Shown here: in pieces, positions 13,608-27,900 of the stretch | Numbering within the stretch: position 1 is the first letter of the stretch | Layout of the letters: each line of letters begins with the position of its first letter | Assembly: GCA_959347315.1 (NCBI GenBank) | Contig: OY365810.1 | Location: 22,101,835 to 22,165,834 of the forward strand | Direction of reading: 5' to 3' | DNA from: Bimastos eiseni | Taxonomy: Eukaryota; Annelida; Clitellata; Crassiclitellata; Lumbricidae | DNA length: 64,000 bases | The notes under the pieces: model-generated | Told to the model about the DNA's origin: nothing | What the model saw: only the letters and a program-made list of their open reading frames with translations | Databases searched by the model: none | Made by a program: the position numbers and the translations under genes

Positions 13608-15182
13608 AATTCTACATTCACCATTTAATCTTTCGAATGTATTATGTTCGAACCGCTGTGATCACGTGCCATATAACACTGTTTTTATTGGTTGATTAAA
13701 AAATACGAAGAAAGGAAATTGCTGAGACTCTTACTTTGCGATGATTCGTTTAAGCGTCTACGGTAAGTAAGTGGAACATGTATAATGAATACATCATCTT
13801 AGATTCGTTAATTGAGCAGGCATAGCCTTAATTGTAGGCGTATAAAGAAAAACTAAGCATAAAGAAGTGATGACTTAATAAGTGTTGAGTAATGACATAC
13901 GAGATGTCAAGTCGACTGTTCATTTGGATGCTGCCGTCCAGCCTCCTGTAGTCCCCTCCCTCCAATTTTTGTTTCGAAAGAAGCCCTCTAGGGAGACCCT
14001 TTTATTTCGCCTAATCTCCTGTCTGACCTCTATTCTGGCCATAGGCGCTGGTATAATGTTGTATTATCTCGAATTCTCGATCGCTTCTAGCTGTGCTGTG
14101 GCGGACGTAGTAGGGGCCTATTGCAAATCCAGGTACGTTGCTGTGACCGCCTGGCTGGCCATTGTGACCAGCTGGCTGTCCTCTAACTGCCGCCTTCTCA
14201 AACGTCACTAAACCTCAATTCATCTGGCAGGGTGGTCGAAGACGACTGACGGGTGTTGACCCGTGCTCGGTGGCTGAGACCTTTTCACGTGTAATTACCC
14301 TTCTTGACTTGGTCCGAGACTTAAGGATCTTCTAAAACAGGGAGTTAGCTTTATCTGTATATAAATCCATAGCTGTCACTGTCAGCTTCGCCATCTGCTA
14401 GCTCATGAAGCTACTGCTTCCAACATCCGTACCTTCAAATTGTCACCAGCCGACTTGACCCCTGCTGCTTGGACCTATTTGGCCCGGAGCGCCGAGAGCC
14501 TGTCTCGTTTTGTCGTCTGCCTCACTTCATGCGTTCTATTGCAAAAATGATAACTACACAGATATTCAGATGCTGAAAGCTTAAACTGATTGTAATAAAG
14601 TGTCAGCAATATTCTATTTTTAGATAAATTTCCTTTTCAAGTAAACTTGTCAGTTCATCAAAAAGAACATGATAAGCACCTCTTCAAATATCTACTCAAA
14701 GGCGAAATGCTCTTCAACGCAGTCTCACTGTATGCCTACAATACCATGATCAAAAGAATGGCATTCTAACATTTTCAAAACAGAGACACATATTAAGTAA
14801 AAGTTCTTGTTGTAGATTGCTCGGAAAACTTTTCCAAAAATGAGCGGTTGCACGGAGAAGTTTTCATGTTGCATTGTGGCAGATCAAAAAAAGATGAAAT
14901 TAGAAGTTCGGTATTTAAGAGTCAACTTTATGACCCTGAAATACATAGCTCTCGAACCATGGGTTCCCTTGTAAGCCAGTGTTTCCCATTCCACTGCAGT
15001 GCAAATATTTCAAAATCCAGACACATTGTATGTCCATAACTTGCATACAGCAATTACATTTATTCAACAATTTGTCCAACACAGGAAGATGTACGTGTGT
15101 ACTTTATTGCAAGACAATCCAAATACACAACTTGCAATCGACTTAGAATTCAATGTCTTAAACAAGTTAGCCGACTTTAGGA

Positions 15183-16296
15183 TGAAAATGTGAAATAGTC
15201 AGACACCATTAATATCTGTCAATATGACTACGGCCGTTCTGACTCAAATAAATTAATTTAACATTGTCTCAGAAGGACACTAATTGTGTTGATTTGCCAA
15301 TGCGCTAATGGAGCTAGCCTGAACATGTATAATTGTATATACATATGTAGTACAAACACACAAATATAGGCACCTATCCCGACCTCTGATACAGTATCTC
15401 TTAAAGCATCTCAAAGTTATTCACACCTGCAAACGAACTTCACATGGCTATCTAACTTGTCTGACAGCTGCATATAAATTTAGTTACAATTTTAAGCTAA
15501 ATGTAGCTTTGCTATGAGAATGGTAGGCCTACTACGAAATTTCTTCAGAATGGAATGGGTTTGCTGAAGCAAAGACTCATAAAGTTAACATTATTTAGGC
15601 TGTTGCACAACTTAATTTAACTTAAGCCAATATTTTAAAGATAAACTGTTTCAGTAAAGTTAACAAATTATTATATTAATTTAAAACTTAAAATTTCCTC
15701 CTTTCATTTTTGGGTCTAAACAATCGTTAAACTAATTTCTTCAGCATATAATTTTCACACTTGTGTAGGGTCCTGAAAAGTTAGTAGGCCTTAGACACAG
15801 TGCCTGCTGTGCCTAATGGACTAAACGGGCCTGCACGTTTATTTGTTTATTCTAAACCTTACTTGTAATTGAAATAAGCCAAGTAAATCCTTATAATGCA
15901 GCTTAAAGCTAAAGCTGTCAAAAATTGTTGAAATGACGACCTGGGTACTCGTCGACTCGCGCAGTTGGGTAACCGACCGCGCAGATATTTTGTTGGGAAA
16001 TGGAAATTCCGCATTTTCACGGATTGTTGAGCAGCCGAGACTCGATTTCATTGCCTGGGCAGTCAGCCAATATGACCAAGGGAATATTTCTGGCATATGT
16101 TTAGTTAAAATCGCGCATTTCTACGGAATATCGGGTACCCGAAAACCGATTTCATTACCCAGGTAGTCAGCTTCGGTCCGGTACTCGTTGACAGCCTAAC
16201 TTAAAGCCCATAAGCTCGTCCTTGGGGTTATCTATTAAGGACACGTTGAGTCATATTGACAGATATTAAATGGTGTCTGACTGTTTCACATTTTCA
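15183..16296. mobile_element. Non-autonomous DNA element with ~47-bp terminal inverted repeats
   Basis: The left end begins TGAAAATGTGAAATAGTCAG and the right end reads CTGACTGTTTCACATTTTCA, its inverse. The match continues inward through ACACCATT(T)AATATCTGTC and AATATGACT to about 47 bp. The interior has no coding capacity that I recognise. Target duplications are not clear, so the superfamily is left open. The left third is related to the repeat at 17276-17660. Confidence 0.65.
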
Positions 16297-17052
16297 GTAA
16301 GGAATTGGTAACTCAAATACAAAAAACAGAAGACATTATATCCAAAGCAGATGACCTCATCGAAATATGTTCCACAAACACGATTGTGCATAGTTATTTC
16401 AGTACAGTCTGTGTCAGACACATTGGACTCAATTAGTTCCATGTGCTGGACGCAGCAGTATTGGAACCAAACACCATTTCACATGCAGTCAGCTCTGCAA
16501 GATCAACAAGGTAGCCTAATCTAGTTGCTGTTGCCTCTTTTGGAGATAGACACTCTTGAAGAGGGTATTGCCAAATGTCGACAAAAGATGGAGTGGTACA
16601 AAGTAAGTCCTCTCTTATGGAGGTCTTTCAAGGACAACCTCTTTCAGCAACTTTTAAAATTGCAAAATAAAGATGTCTTATCTCAATCCTCCCAAATGTC
16701 ATTGTATTTACTACTTTTAAAAGAATTTACAATACAATGAAAAAACTGTAATCTATACATTTTCTGTACATATTCCTACAAAATTTCATAAATTTATAAA
16801 GAGGCAGGCCAAAAAAATAAAAATAAATTTCATAGCAACTAAAGTTATATTGAGCACAGTAATTATATAAAACATAAAAGACTGAAAAACTAGTATACAG
16901 CAAAATCAGAATTCACAAGACGTAGAACATAATTATGAGTGACCTAAAATATTGATATACTTGATCTAAATTATGCAATAAATGTCATGGAAATTATCAA
17001 AAGGGCAACTGCTATAATGGTAACCACTGATGACTAGAGTTTCGTTTCATCA

Positions 17053-20000
17053 TCAGGCCATAGGTAGTTCATGGGCAGCAGCATAATGACCAGTGACATG
17101 GTGGAAGATTTGTCGTTCAATGTCCACAAGAAGTCCACTGGCTCCAATGCGAAAAAGATCTGGCTTCGTCCAATCATCTCCTAGTTCCTCCTTCATAAGA
17201 ATCATCCAGGTCAGTGAATCCTTTGCAGCGCGTATTCCACCAGCTGGCTTGAAGCCAACCTTAGAATGATAACGCCAAACAGTCAGACATTAATTTCTGT
17301 CAACAAGACTAAGGCAGTTCTGACCATAATACATAGGTGTAAAATTCTTCCAGAAGCACACTCGTTATCTATCATCGTTGTGTTGTTATGTCAATGTGTT
17401 AATGGACATCGCCTTTCCAACGCATGTTCTTTTATATGTACATACATATGCAGTACAAATGCACAAATGTAGACACACATTGAGGCCTCTAGCATAGTAC
17501 CTCTAAATACCTCTCCAAGTCATGTGCTTCCCATGGCTATCTACCTTGTCTAACAACTGCATTTTTGTTTTAAGATAAATGTTTACAAGTAGCTCTGCTA
17601 CAAAAAGTGAGTGGTACTACAGAATTCTACAGAGTGGAATGGATTAGGTCAGAAGACTATAATGACCAAGTGCTGGTAGATACTTTGAGGTGTTATCTAA
17701 CTGCTGATAATCTCCTTTGAATCTATAACAATGGATGTCATTGCACAAAACAAATAAGAAAATTCTTAAGTTACCTTGTACCCAGTTCGGTTAAAATATT
17801 CACGAATGGCTCTGACCATGACAAGAGCCACTGGCAGAATGGCATTGACTCCCTCCTTGCCAGTAGACGTTTTGATGAAGTCAGCACCTAAAACAGGCAG
17901 CAGCACAAGTCAAATCACATCCCTCAACAACAGTAAGTGAGTATGTATTATGCATACATAAGTGTGGTGGCCAGCCCCCAAATAAACCACCTCTAAGCAA
18001 TTCAGAATGCCTGCTTTTGTGCTGCTCCCCCACCCAAAAAAATGTAAACATTACCCCATCACTCCTGTCCTTATATCACTCCACCAGCTTAAAATATCCT
18101 CCCAACTCTCCTATCATGTCTCCCTACCCATTAATGTTTCATTTCATTTAAATGAGAAAAAAATAGATACATAACCACAGAGCTAAACTAATTTAGTTGT
18201 AGAATGATTAATTTATAGAATAAACATAAAGATACTCCTTATAAAGTAAAACTGACTACATATCAGAGGCAATCATCTATGATGTTTTAGAGATGCAGCT
18301 TGGTGCTATAACTTTACTGGGACAGTAAGTTAATAAATCAGACAATGCTGTACAAAAATGTTGAAAACAAGGAAGAATTTGTCCAGCCAGAATCGTGAAG
18401 CAGTTTCAGAGCCCTAGACCAGTAATCTAGAAAATATGAGTTATGATATGACAGAGGTGTGCAGCACAATTAGGGTGGCAGAGGAGTGGGTTGAACGAAG
18501 TGGTTGAACCGTGAACAATAGACAGAGATAGGTGGTGTGTTGTACATGAGTTTATTTAAGTGATGTCTATATTCAGGAAGACAGAATTGCACACAAGTCC
18601 AATTTAGCGTGAACTATAGATGTAGTGATTGCATGTACATGCAGTTTTGCAGTCAAGCATAAGACAGATTTTGAAAAGGTCAAGGGCATGTATGAAGCAA
18701 GAAGGAGCATTGTGAATCATCTAAAGATAATGAGAAATACCTTTGAATTTTTTTAATCAATTAAGTATTCATGTACAACATTAAGAGAACAGCTTCAGAG
18801 TCATGATTCGCTTAAGTCAAGTCTTTTATTCCTCTTCATCAATTTTACAACACAATATCAACCAATTTATGAGATCCATGTAGCAATTAATCTTTGGCTC
18901 TTAGGATATACATCATTTAACTTTGTCATCTCCCTTTCATCTATCAATCAGTCATCTCTGTCCAAATCACACTACAGCCAGTGGACAGCTGTCTAACCTT
19001 CATATAGCTCTGTCTCCACCTCATTTTTTTATCTCTATCAGAGCAACATGTCTGGGTATCTCAGTTTCATTTTTATGACAGGCAAAGCAAGTTATACCAC
19101 TATCATGTGTAATCTAGGCACACTAAATCAGCTGATAGCAGATATAGATGAAAGTGTTTTATATAAAAAAACTAAGATACAGCCTTTGATAATTTCAGTG
19201 TGCATCACATACCTGCCATCATACAGACCATACTGGCTTTGTAGACGTTGTTTAGAGTCCCAAGTTCACCTGTTGCCAAAATAGTCTTAAGATGAGCATT
19301 TCCGCATGCGTCCTTCATCTGCCGAACTTCGTCAAACAGCCCTGTAATATAGAAACAATCAGACTATTTATAGATAGCCAATGCAAAGTGTCAAATGTAT
19401 TCAAATTCACAGTGCAAGAGTAATTTAACCATAAAAAATATTTCAACTCATCAAATCAGCCTGCCAAGTACAGAGATTATGTACCATCATTTTCCAATAG
19501 CAATCCTCATCAAAGTTTTTGCCACACATTCAATGAGTAATATCTAACATAATGATTTAAGTTGTGTCATTATTGTAAGGCCCAATACATTTCTTTCAAC
19601 TTCCATACCAACCAGAGTCTGTCTACTAATTTATCTGATCAATGAGCTTTCCAATCCATGATTATTTCTGTTCACATTTCACATGAGGTCACGCACAGAC
19701 ACAGTAAAACTAAAGATGGGAAAGGCAGGAGAACCCACCTAAATCAATCTTGCCAGTTGCTGCCGAGTCACATGCCAGATAAATTCAGTTTTTACAGGGT
19801 TGGGTCAGAGCCAATTGTGTGACATCCAGTACTAAATACATAGTAGAAGGGTGACCTGCATCAATAGCACTGTAAATATGCGACAGTAGGAAGACCAACA
19901 GAATCTCAGTCGAGTGATCTCTACGGAACCTCGCCTGGAAAGGGGCAGCAGACAATCTACATTTAAATGATGGATTAACTGTCCCACAACAATTTGTCAA

Positions 20001-20577
20001 TATACCTCACCTCTTAAAAAGTAGTTTTGTTCAGGCCAGAATGTTTACCTTTCCAGTTGTTAGTCAGGGCAAAATGACGATTGATCACAATGTCAATCTC
20101 AGAAGCTCCCTGCGACACAGCAAACCTAATTTCATCCAGTCGTGTCTGCAATGGAGTCTGACCAGCTGGAAATCCAGTAGCAACTAAAACACATCATTAT
20201 GCTCAATTGAATTGTCACAATCATTTTCCAACTCAATTATTATCATTATGATTACAGTGATCGATGCAATCAATTTATCAAAATCATTATGAATCCAATT
20301 ATTAAAAATATTCCCATAAAATCTCATCTTCCTTTGCATCAGCCTAATTTCCATAATACAACTGCTAAGATTGAACACGTAAATGCCCATAATTTAACAG
20401 ATTAACATCCCACAGAGTCTACAGTTCTAAACACATAAAGTTTTTACAGAATCAGTTACACTTTCTGAAGAAGTTACCCTAATTTCATTGTCTCCACAAA
20501 ATTAAGACCAAAAGATTCCTGTCTCCAAATTACAATAGACTGATGTAGGGCTACCATTTCCTCAAAATCAAGAAGCA

Positions 20578-20645
<68 letters not shown>

Positions 20646-22724
20646 ATCAGTTAATTACAACATTAATCAGCTAATTACAACAATCAAACCTGAGGCAACT
20701 GGGATGTTAGTGGCACCAAGTGACTTCAAATACTTCACACAGTCAGCAACACGGTTTGGATAAACGCAAACAGCACCACAGCTTATTCCTGCACAATCAA
20801 AATATGCGACAGCAAAATATTCAACAGCATAACCTTTCAGCATTCCTTAACTACATGGTTAAAGCAGAAGTAACCAATTAGTTTTTCTCCCGTTGCTGTC
20901 TACTATTTTCCTTCCAAGAATAACTTATTTGAGTTGTGATGATTGGTACATTAATCTAACATTATTCATTCATTAATTCAGCATGACAGTAATTCATAAG
21001 TTCAGAGTTGGCTCATCCAATGTGCCCAGGGCCCCCAAGAAGCTCAAGGAGTCCTGTCCTGTTTACTATCACACTTCCAGCTTTTACCAGGTAGTGTTGT
21101 TTATCATTGTCTGCAGCAATAGCTATGTCGGAAGTGCCCAGGGCCCCCAAAGACCTTAATCCGGTGCTGTATAAATTAATTGTAACTGGCAAATGATGGA
21201 ATGAACCAGATAATAAATAAATAATGAACAATTCATAATAAACTGATCTAGATAAATATTGTAATGACTGAACTGACCAAGATCTTCAACTTTCATGGCA
21301 ACCAAGAGATCATGTCTGATTGGATTCTTAGCTTTGAAACAGAGTCTTTGGACATTGGAAGGAGTGTCATCACCGGACAGTGTAGTCAGATCAATGCAGG
21401 ATGTAATCCGCAAGAACCAAGCTGCCTGGACAAAGTTTGATTTCAACAAAACAAACGTACATTGAACAATAGAATAGAAATCATATGCAAACACCAAACT
21501 AACAATCTTAGTCAAATTTTCTCTGCCCCCAAAACACTATGCATTTTCATCCAGATTCCTTATTTTGTCACTGTTGGTGGTTTTAATTCTCTACAAGAGC
21601 CTCTTCCTGCCATCATAAATAGATAATTGAAGGCGACCTTGTGTTTCTCCCACTATCAATATACAATATTTCAGCACTTTTGTAGGGCAGCTGCCACACA
21701 GAGTTATCTTAAGAAAATTCAATTAGAACATGGATGGGTGACTGATCCATCCAGTACCAACTCAATTCACGCGCTTCTTCGGTTTGGTCTATGACTATCA
21801 ACGCAAACTGGACAGTTATCAGTAAACAAAATTGGCTTGAGATTTACCAAGCCACACAAAAGTTTGAGATAACTTTTTAAGATTTATGCCTAAATGGCAA
21901 AGCTACTGTCCAGCACCCATCCCAAAACCTAACTATATGCAAAGTTTGATCACTCCTACCCATAGTCAATGACTGCTGAAGATAAAATGTACATAAGAAA
22001 ACCTTATGACAACAATGACAGCTGTAAAGACTAATTCGAAAGACTATTCTGGCTGAAGGCGCAATAATTTATTGTCATTGGTGACTCTACTGATGGTGTC
22101 TGCAGGTGAGTGGCATTTGTCCAAGTGGATTTTATGCATATTTCAAAGTTTACTTATTACCTTAGTCTTCAACAATGAATGGTTTTACATTTCTCCCATA
22201 TATTTACTTATATCCAAACTAGTCTAGATAACCTACACAAATTAAATATGTAAAACAATTGAAACTTTTGGCAGCTTCGTATTTGAAATAAATGTTCAGA
22301 TAAAGCCGAAAACGGATCTTACAGAAAGGATAGAATGACCAGACCTGCCATTGTTTCTTGACAGTACGTCGCCCCGACAGCGACTCCGCTCTTCTTTTGA
22401 CGGCTGGGAGATTAACTCTCACATTTGCCAGCCAAGACTCTTCTGAATAAGGCAAAAGCAGTAGCAAATACTGGTATATTAATAATGCCAAGAGGTAAAC
22501 TGATAAGTTCTTACTGAACTCTGGAGTGTCAGCATATTTGACTTTGTAATATCCACAAGGAGAAAGCTACAATGACTCAAAACCACTGTGTTTGCCTCAA
22601 ATACCCTTGAAGACATCCATTGGGATATTCACACCTTATCTCCTCCCTGTATGTCATGAATATGATCACTTTAAGCGCCTCTGTAGCGGCATGGCTGTGT
22701 TAAAGCGCTCTAGAAATCGTCTGT

Positions 22725-22758
<34 letters not shown>

Positions 22759-24905
22759 AAATATCATTCACATGGTCAGTGAGAAACATGGTGAATTTAA
22801 AACAATATAAAAGTTAAGATGAGTCAGGTTAACTTAGGCTAACTCAGCTAACAAGTCATCCAGTTTCAAAGAATAAAGCCGAATAAAATTTCTGAAGGTG
22901 CCTTAAAATGTCCAGCAGTACAAATTTATTCTTTGAAGGGATATCAGTGTTGTATGCAAGACTTGAAACTTCAAGACCAAGACGAAACCGAGACAGTGAG
23001 GTGCCGAGACCGAGACAGAGAGGTACAAGACAGTAAAAGACAGTAAAAGACAAGTGATCCTATATAAAATGCTGTAAAATGCTAATGCATCAGTTTCTGG
23101 AAATAATGTTTATATGTAATTTCAATTTGAAAGTTATAATGTACATAGTACAAATTCCTGAGAACAGTTTTTATATTGCTGCGCAAGATTTTAAGACAGT
23201 TCACGCGAAACTTATCGAGACCGCTTGTTCGAGACAGAACAAGACATTCACTTCAAGACAGTTTCTAAAAATTCGAGGCACTACCTCGAGACAGCAGGCT
23301 TCTGAGACCAAGACACTGTCTTGAGACCATACAACCCTGAGTGATATCCAAGACTGCATATAATCAGAGATAGATAACAGCTCAGCAGACAACCACAAGT
23401 CTTTCAGAAGAGATGCAGGAATGGTGTCAAAGAGATTGGTTTTGTCATGTGAGGAAAAAATAAGATTACAAACTTTTGCTAAAGTTTTTGGCTGAAAGTA
23501 TCACATAATATCCCCAACTTGTATTGGTGCAATGTTGCCCCACCTCTAATGTAAGATCAACATTGACACGGGCACATTAACTTGGCCTGCTGACTAGCAG
23601 AAGGGGATATACTTACTCAGGAGCACAACCAGAAAACGTTTCTGCTCATAATTATTGCAAATGCCAATGGCATGAGGCAGATTACTGAAAGCAACCTTAC
23701 CTCCCTGCCTCAAAAAAGAAAAACTCATCGGAATTGGATCAGTTGCGTGGGTCTACTTTTTTCATCCCCCTAGTACTTACTTACATTTCGTCTGCTGGAA
23801 AGGCCACAGCAGTTACACAGCAGGGGAATGTTTTAAATTTCCATGCATTTTGTTGTTGTACCCTTCTACATATCAGAGGCGCGTTTACTGAAAACGGGGC
23901 CCAAGGCGCAAACATTTTGAGGGCCCTCTGAATTTATACACTGAGTCTGAGGGGCCGTCCATAAATGACGTCACGCACCCATTTGAGGGGTCATACATCC
24001 GTTACGATTTGTGACGAAGGGGAGGGAGTCTGAGATATGTGACGTATTTTGTTTCCATTCCTTTAGTGGCCCCCTGAGATGTTATCTTGTATGAAATGTT
24101 TTCGTTCATTTGGGAGCTCCTGAGACATTATTTTGTATTTAATATGTTCATCATTTGGGGGCCCTCTGAGATTAGTGCACCTATAGGTAAATGCGCCACT
24201 GCATGGGGCTTCAGTGGGGATGTAAATTTTCAGAGTCTCATAGTTGAGAAACTTGCGCCTTCGAGGGTATTTTCCACGGTGCATATTTCCAGCATGAATC
24301 ACAACATAGACCATATATGCGCAGAGGATGCCCTGCTTTGCATATGACTAAAAACTACACTAACCCTAACCCTGACCCGAAACGACCCTCACGACGCCTA
24401 ACCTGACCCCAACCAACCCTCACGATGCTTAACTTGACTCTTACTGAACGTTATTCGCGCTAAACGGACACAGCCACCAAAATCGTGTCTATGAAGGAAT
24501 AGGATAACACATGGCGCACTCCGCACATTTAGGCCTATGCCGTCGTTTTTTCCCCAAATATGTACTGTAGCAAAATACCCCCGAAAGTGCAACTTTGCCT
24601 ATATTTGTATCACGAACTCACTATGACCGATTTTGATAAAACTAATCCGAATTCAGAAAATAATCCTTCTTACACCGGTAAAACGCAGCCTATAAAAGCA
24701 TAGTCGACGCTGGTGGTCAAAGTCCAGTGGTTCATATGGAAGATACTTATTTAAAATACAATACTACCTTTAAGGTCAATCGTAAAACATCGTTAAAAAA
24801 GCTAAAACACTAGTTCAAAATGGCATGTTCAAAGACATTGTTACTCTTAATTTAGAAGAAATCTAGCAAATTACCGAACTCGCATCCAGTGTTCCTATAA
24901 GCCAT
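17053..24905 (-). CDS. DERA: Deoxyribose-phosphate aldolase
   Basis: Cytosolic class I aldolase that splits 2-deoxy-D-ribose 5-phosphate into glyceraldehyde 3-phosphate and acetaldehyde, in deoxynucleoside breakdown. Eight exons in transcript order: 24875-24905, 22345-22442, 21278-21425, 20690-20788, 20049-20183, 19213-19341, 17775-17887, 17053-17259. All phases join, giving 319 residues against about 318 in human DERA. Visible motifs: RRTVKKQWQ, SCIDLTTLSGDDTPSNVQRL, GAVCVYPNRV, VATGFPAGQT, EIDIVIN (catalytic Asp), FIKTSTGKEG (Schiff-base Lys) and VGFKPAGGIR (second active-site Lys), so the active site looks complete. The 31-base first exon (MAYRNTGCEF, donor GTAATT) was chosen because its phase fits and it gives the expected N-terminal length. 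Intron 1 (2.4 kb) carries two hAT-like elements, and intron 4 an (AT)n tract. Confidence 0.95.
17276..17660. repeat. Dispersed repeat related to the left part of the 15183-16296 element
   Basis: CAGTCAGACATTAATTTCTG, TATGTACATACATATGCAGT, CCATGGCTATCTACCTTGTC and TCTACAGAGTGGAATGGATT follow the same order as similar blocks at 15198-15560. It lies in the last DERA intron, about 16 bp outside the acceptor of the final exon. No right terminal repeat is seen. Confidence 0.65.
20581..20642. repeat. (AT)n microsatellite, ~31 units
   Basis: 62 bases of uninterrupted AT dinucleotide in DERA intron 4, starting 48 bases from the donor of exon 4 (20690). Likely length-polymorphic. Confidence 0.97.
22672..22756. 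mobile_element. Short retroposon-like repeat with (AAT)n tail
   Basis: GCGCCTCTGTAGCGGCATGG, GTGTTAAAGCGCTCTAGAAA and TCGTCTGTTTAATAATAAT form a unit ending in ten AAT triplets. The reverse complement of nearly the same sequence starts the repeat at 46738. This fits a LINE 3' end or SINE. It lies in DERA intron 1. Confidence 0.55.
22945..23339. mobile_element. hAT-like MITE with CAGTGTTGTATG ends
   Basis: Left end CAGTGTTGTATG, right end CATACAACCCTG (inverse with one mismatch). It is flanked by AGGGATAT and AGTGATAT, a 7/8 match for an 8-bp hAT-type duplication. The interior is rich in GAGAC/AAGAC words, which form an imperfect inverted pair near the ends. It lies in DERA intron 1. Confidence 0.7.
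23874..24201. mobile_element. hAT-like element, family C copy 2
   Basis: It starts CAGAGGCGCGTTTAC and ends GTAAATGCGCCACTG. The interior is collinear with the 11533-12121 copy: GGGGCCCAAGGCGCAAACAT, GAATTTATACACTGAGTCTG, GACGAAGGGGAGGGAGTCTG and TGAGATGTTATCTTGTATGA. It lies in DERA intron 1. Confidence 0.7.
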
Positions 24906-27900
24906 GTTTTGTTCAATTCTTGCCCATGGCCTTTAACCCATAAACATAGAATAATACTTATAGAGTCAGCTGTATTCTTGCACAATCAAGTGGTTGGGCT
25001 TAACTACTCCAGAATCTGATGTTGACCGAGCACATCAACCTAACTCTCGCACTTGAGATTTGACTCAAGGACTCTAGATCTTGGTCCTTGAGATTTTACT
25101 ATGCAATTAAGCAAGCTGGAGCAGCCGCATTCCAGTTTTTGTGCGCTGTAAATTAACATTTTACGACTTATTAACTGGCGTTACATCGATTGTTTATACA
25201 ATATCTATGCTACCTTCCTTCGATGCAAGGAATTTGAAATATCTGGATGGAAAAGAGAGGGAAATGGCTGTTTCGCTTTCTATAGTCAAACATATTTTCA
25301 TCAATCATCATAGCGATCCGACCTATTCTTCAGTCTTAACCTTGTGCGACTGTAACATGTAAATTACATTTAAATATTCATTTCATTCTCAATTCTGTGC
25401 TAATGCTATTGGCGGAGAAGTTTATACAGTTATTCGTGTCGATTTAAAATTCGATGTTAGGACAAAATTTCACGCCCTGCCACTTGCCGCCAGAGTTCAA
25501 TACATTTGTTGCACACAGCACTGCACTCAGGCTAGCTTTATATGCTTGCACTGTCCTTCCTCAATATAATTCTTCCCAATACAATTCGCTATCTTCACGT
25601 TTCACTCATAATCTATCACTCTTTGACTGGGCTCTGCATATCGACATCATCCCAGTTACATCTGCTCAATGAGAGCTCACATTCTGTTGTCTCAAACTAG
25701 TGAAGACATACCTGAGAACGACAATGCTCTGATGTTGGAGTTTTGTCTATGCATCATATCCATGCCAGAGCCCATTCATTGGGTTTTCACAAAGTTTTTG
25801 ACTAATTTGTAGCTGTGTATCCCCATTGCCGCATACAGCCGACATTATAAGCCCTAACTAGGCTAACTGTTGTCATTTGTCTGCTTATATGACACAACTT
25901 ACATGAGCATTGGGATAAAGTATAGGCCCACTTGACTTGGAGCTATATTTATTTATTTATAGCCAGCTTATCAGGACAAGAGATTTGATGCCTTAACGAC
26001 CTTTTGTGGTCACCATAAGTTTAAGGTCGCGATTTACTGTTATTAAAGCCTTACATCGCCCTGTACCGTTACAAAAACAAATGCCCTGGTTACCAACAGA
26101 TTCTGGTGCTGCCACTGGTCAGACAATCTGAATAGCTTTTGATCATGTCATACATCCTCAGTTTCCTTCCCTCTGTGATTACCCATTGACCAGATCAGAA
26201 GACTGCAGCTCAGGATGAATGAAACTTGTGTCCATCACTAATAGCTCCAAATTAGTAATGACAAATTTTTAACAATTATCTAAAGATCACAAATTACATC
26301 AAAAAGTTGTATATCATTTATCATATGATGTGCTATTTTTAATATTTTGTAATCTTATATTGTGTCTAACTTAAAATAATAAAAGGTTTTTGAAAATCCA
26401 ACTTATTGAATAAACAATAATTTGTTGAATAAATGCAAAACTACAATCATATGATGCATATTTCAAGAATATTAGTATGTTAATAAGAATGAATGACAAA
26501 ATATAAAAAAAGCTCAACAGCAGAGTAAACCTGACATTAATGCAAATTATACAATCAAGCAATATTGCAAATCATTGAGCATTAGATGATCTGGATTTTG
26601 AAGTGGTACAAAATGTCCACAACTGTCACAACAAATCGTCAACTGGGAAGATTTATAACAGATGCAGGACTATAATCAGACAATTTCTACATTTCTAAAA
26701 ACCTAACCAACCAAGAAGCAATTTAAATTTCATTTTCACCCCAAGTGATGACCACCATATCCAAAACACTGTTCAAAGCTTTCCACATGTTATCTGTGTA
26801 GTTTGATCCAATCTGTACATAAAATCTCAAAGGCATGGTAAATATTGATTTAACCATCCTCAACGATAAGACCTTACTCATGCCGAAATAAAAGTTATAA
26901 ACATAGCAGACAGAACAACTGTCTTTCATATTGCACAATAATGCATTTAAAACAAGAAGTAGAAAAATAAGTCCCTAAACTAGCCCCAGCGCCAACGTCA
27001 TCCGTCACTAAGCCAACAAGGCTAAACAAGTTGATTTATTATCTTAATGCCTTGCTTACTGTTTTAATTGTGGTCTCCAATTTTTATAAATTTGACAAAG
27101 GCATCATCAGCAAGTTGATTACAGTGTGTTCAACTCTCTAAGCCATTGAAACTGGTCTTGCTACTGTTAGTTATTACATCTATCCAGCTAGTGCTGGCCT
27201 TCAAAATATGGTACACAATAGCGGAAATACGCATGTTCCGCACATGATGTTCATTTAAAACATTGAAAGATGTACCATTATTTCATTAATAATTTTATCT
27301 TTCTTTTGGTATGCAATTGTATATTTTGCTTCCATGCAGTGCCGCCACAGCTATCCAGCTGTGACTTGTTAAACTGCTGCCAATTGCTAAGTGGATTAAT
27401 GGAATGGATTACAGGCTGAATGAGCACCACAGTGCAGCCTTGGACATAGTCGTGTGTGTATTCCTTTAATGAACACTCGTATATGCGTCTGTCACGTTTC
27501 ATGAAGTCACAGTTATCATATTGATATTGTCAGTACAGTATGACGTAAATAAAAGCATGTCACTTAGTCAGCTAAGTTGCCAATCAATAATAACTTAGCG
27601 ACCAACTCCGAGGACTAGCCACAAGACGCACTTTTGACTTGATGTTTGCTAGCCACTCTGCTGTCATTTACCCTGACAACATCTGCATTCAGTGCTAGCT
27701 CAAATATTACATCATAAATTAAGTAAGTTTGTTGCATTTAAAATGGTAGGATCCATTTGTAAGAAATGAGAATCAAAGGCGACATTCGATACTTGATACT
27801 TAGTCCTTACTGTGTAAGTCTACACATCGGGCAATGCACTCCCTCCATTTGTCTCTATCCAAAGCCAGTGTCTCAGCCTCCTCCCATAATATCTCCAGAC

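Larger units (their letters stand above)
11400..17052. other. RGS12-DERA intergenic region
   Basis: Spacer between the RGS12 start (minus) and the DERA stop (minus). It must hold the RGS12 promoter and any 5'-UTR exons, which I cannot place. It contains a hAT-like element (11533-12121), a 42-bp tandem duplication (~12937-13020), a ~224-bp tandem duplication (13155-13607) and a TIR element (15183-16296). The open frames of 60-110 codons here show no recognisable family. The stretches 12122-12900, 13608-15180 and 16297-17052 hold nothing else I can support. Confidence 0.6.

Noticed and set aside
13882..14211. 109-codon plus-strand frame with a hydrophobic stretch
   Set aside because: No recognisable family, no clear splice partners, and an overlapping antisense frame of similar quality.
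22497..22532. ATG with GTAAGA donor just upstream of DERA exon 2 as first exon
   Set aside because: Wrong phase (0 instead of 1), gives a stop in exon 2; 24875-24905 fits phase and length.
24358..24420. Telomere-like CCTAACCCTAACCCTGACCC
   Set aside because: Only two exact CCCTAA units before degeneration; too short to call an interstitial telomere.
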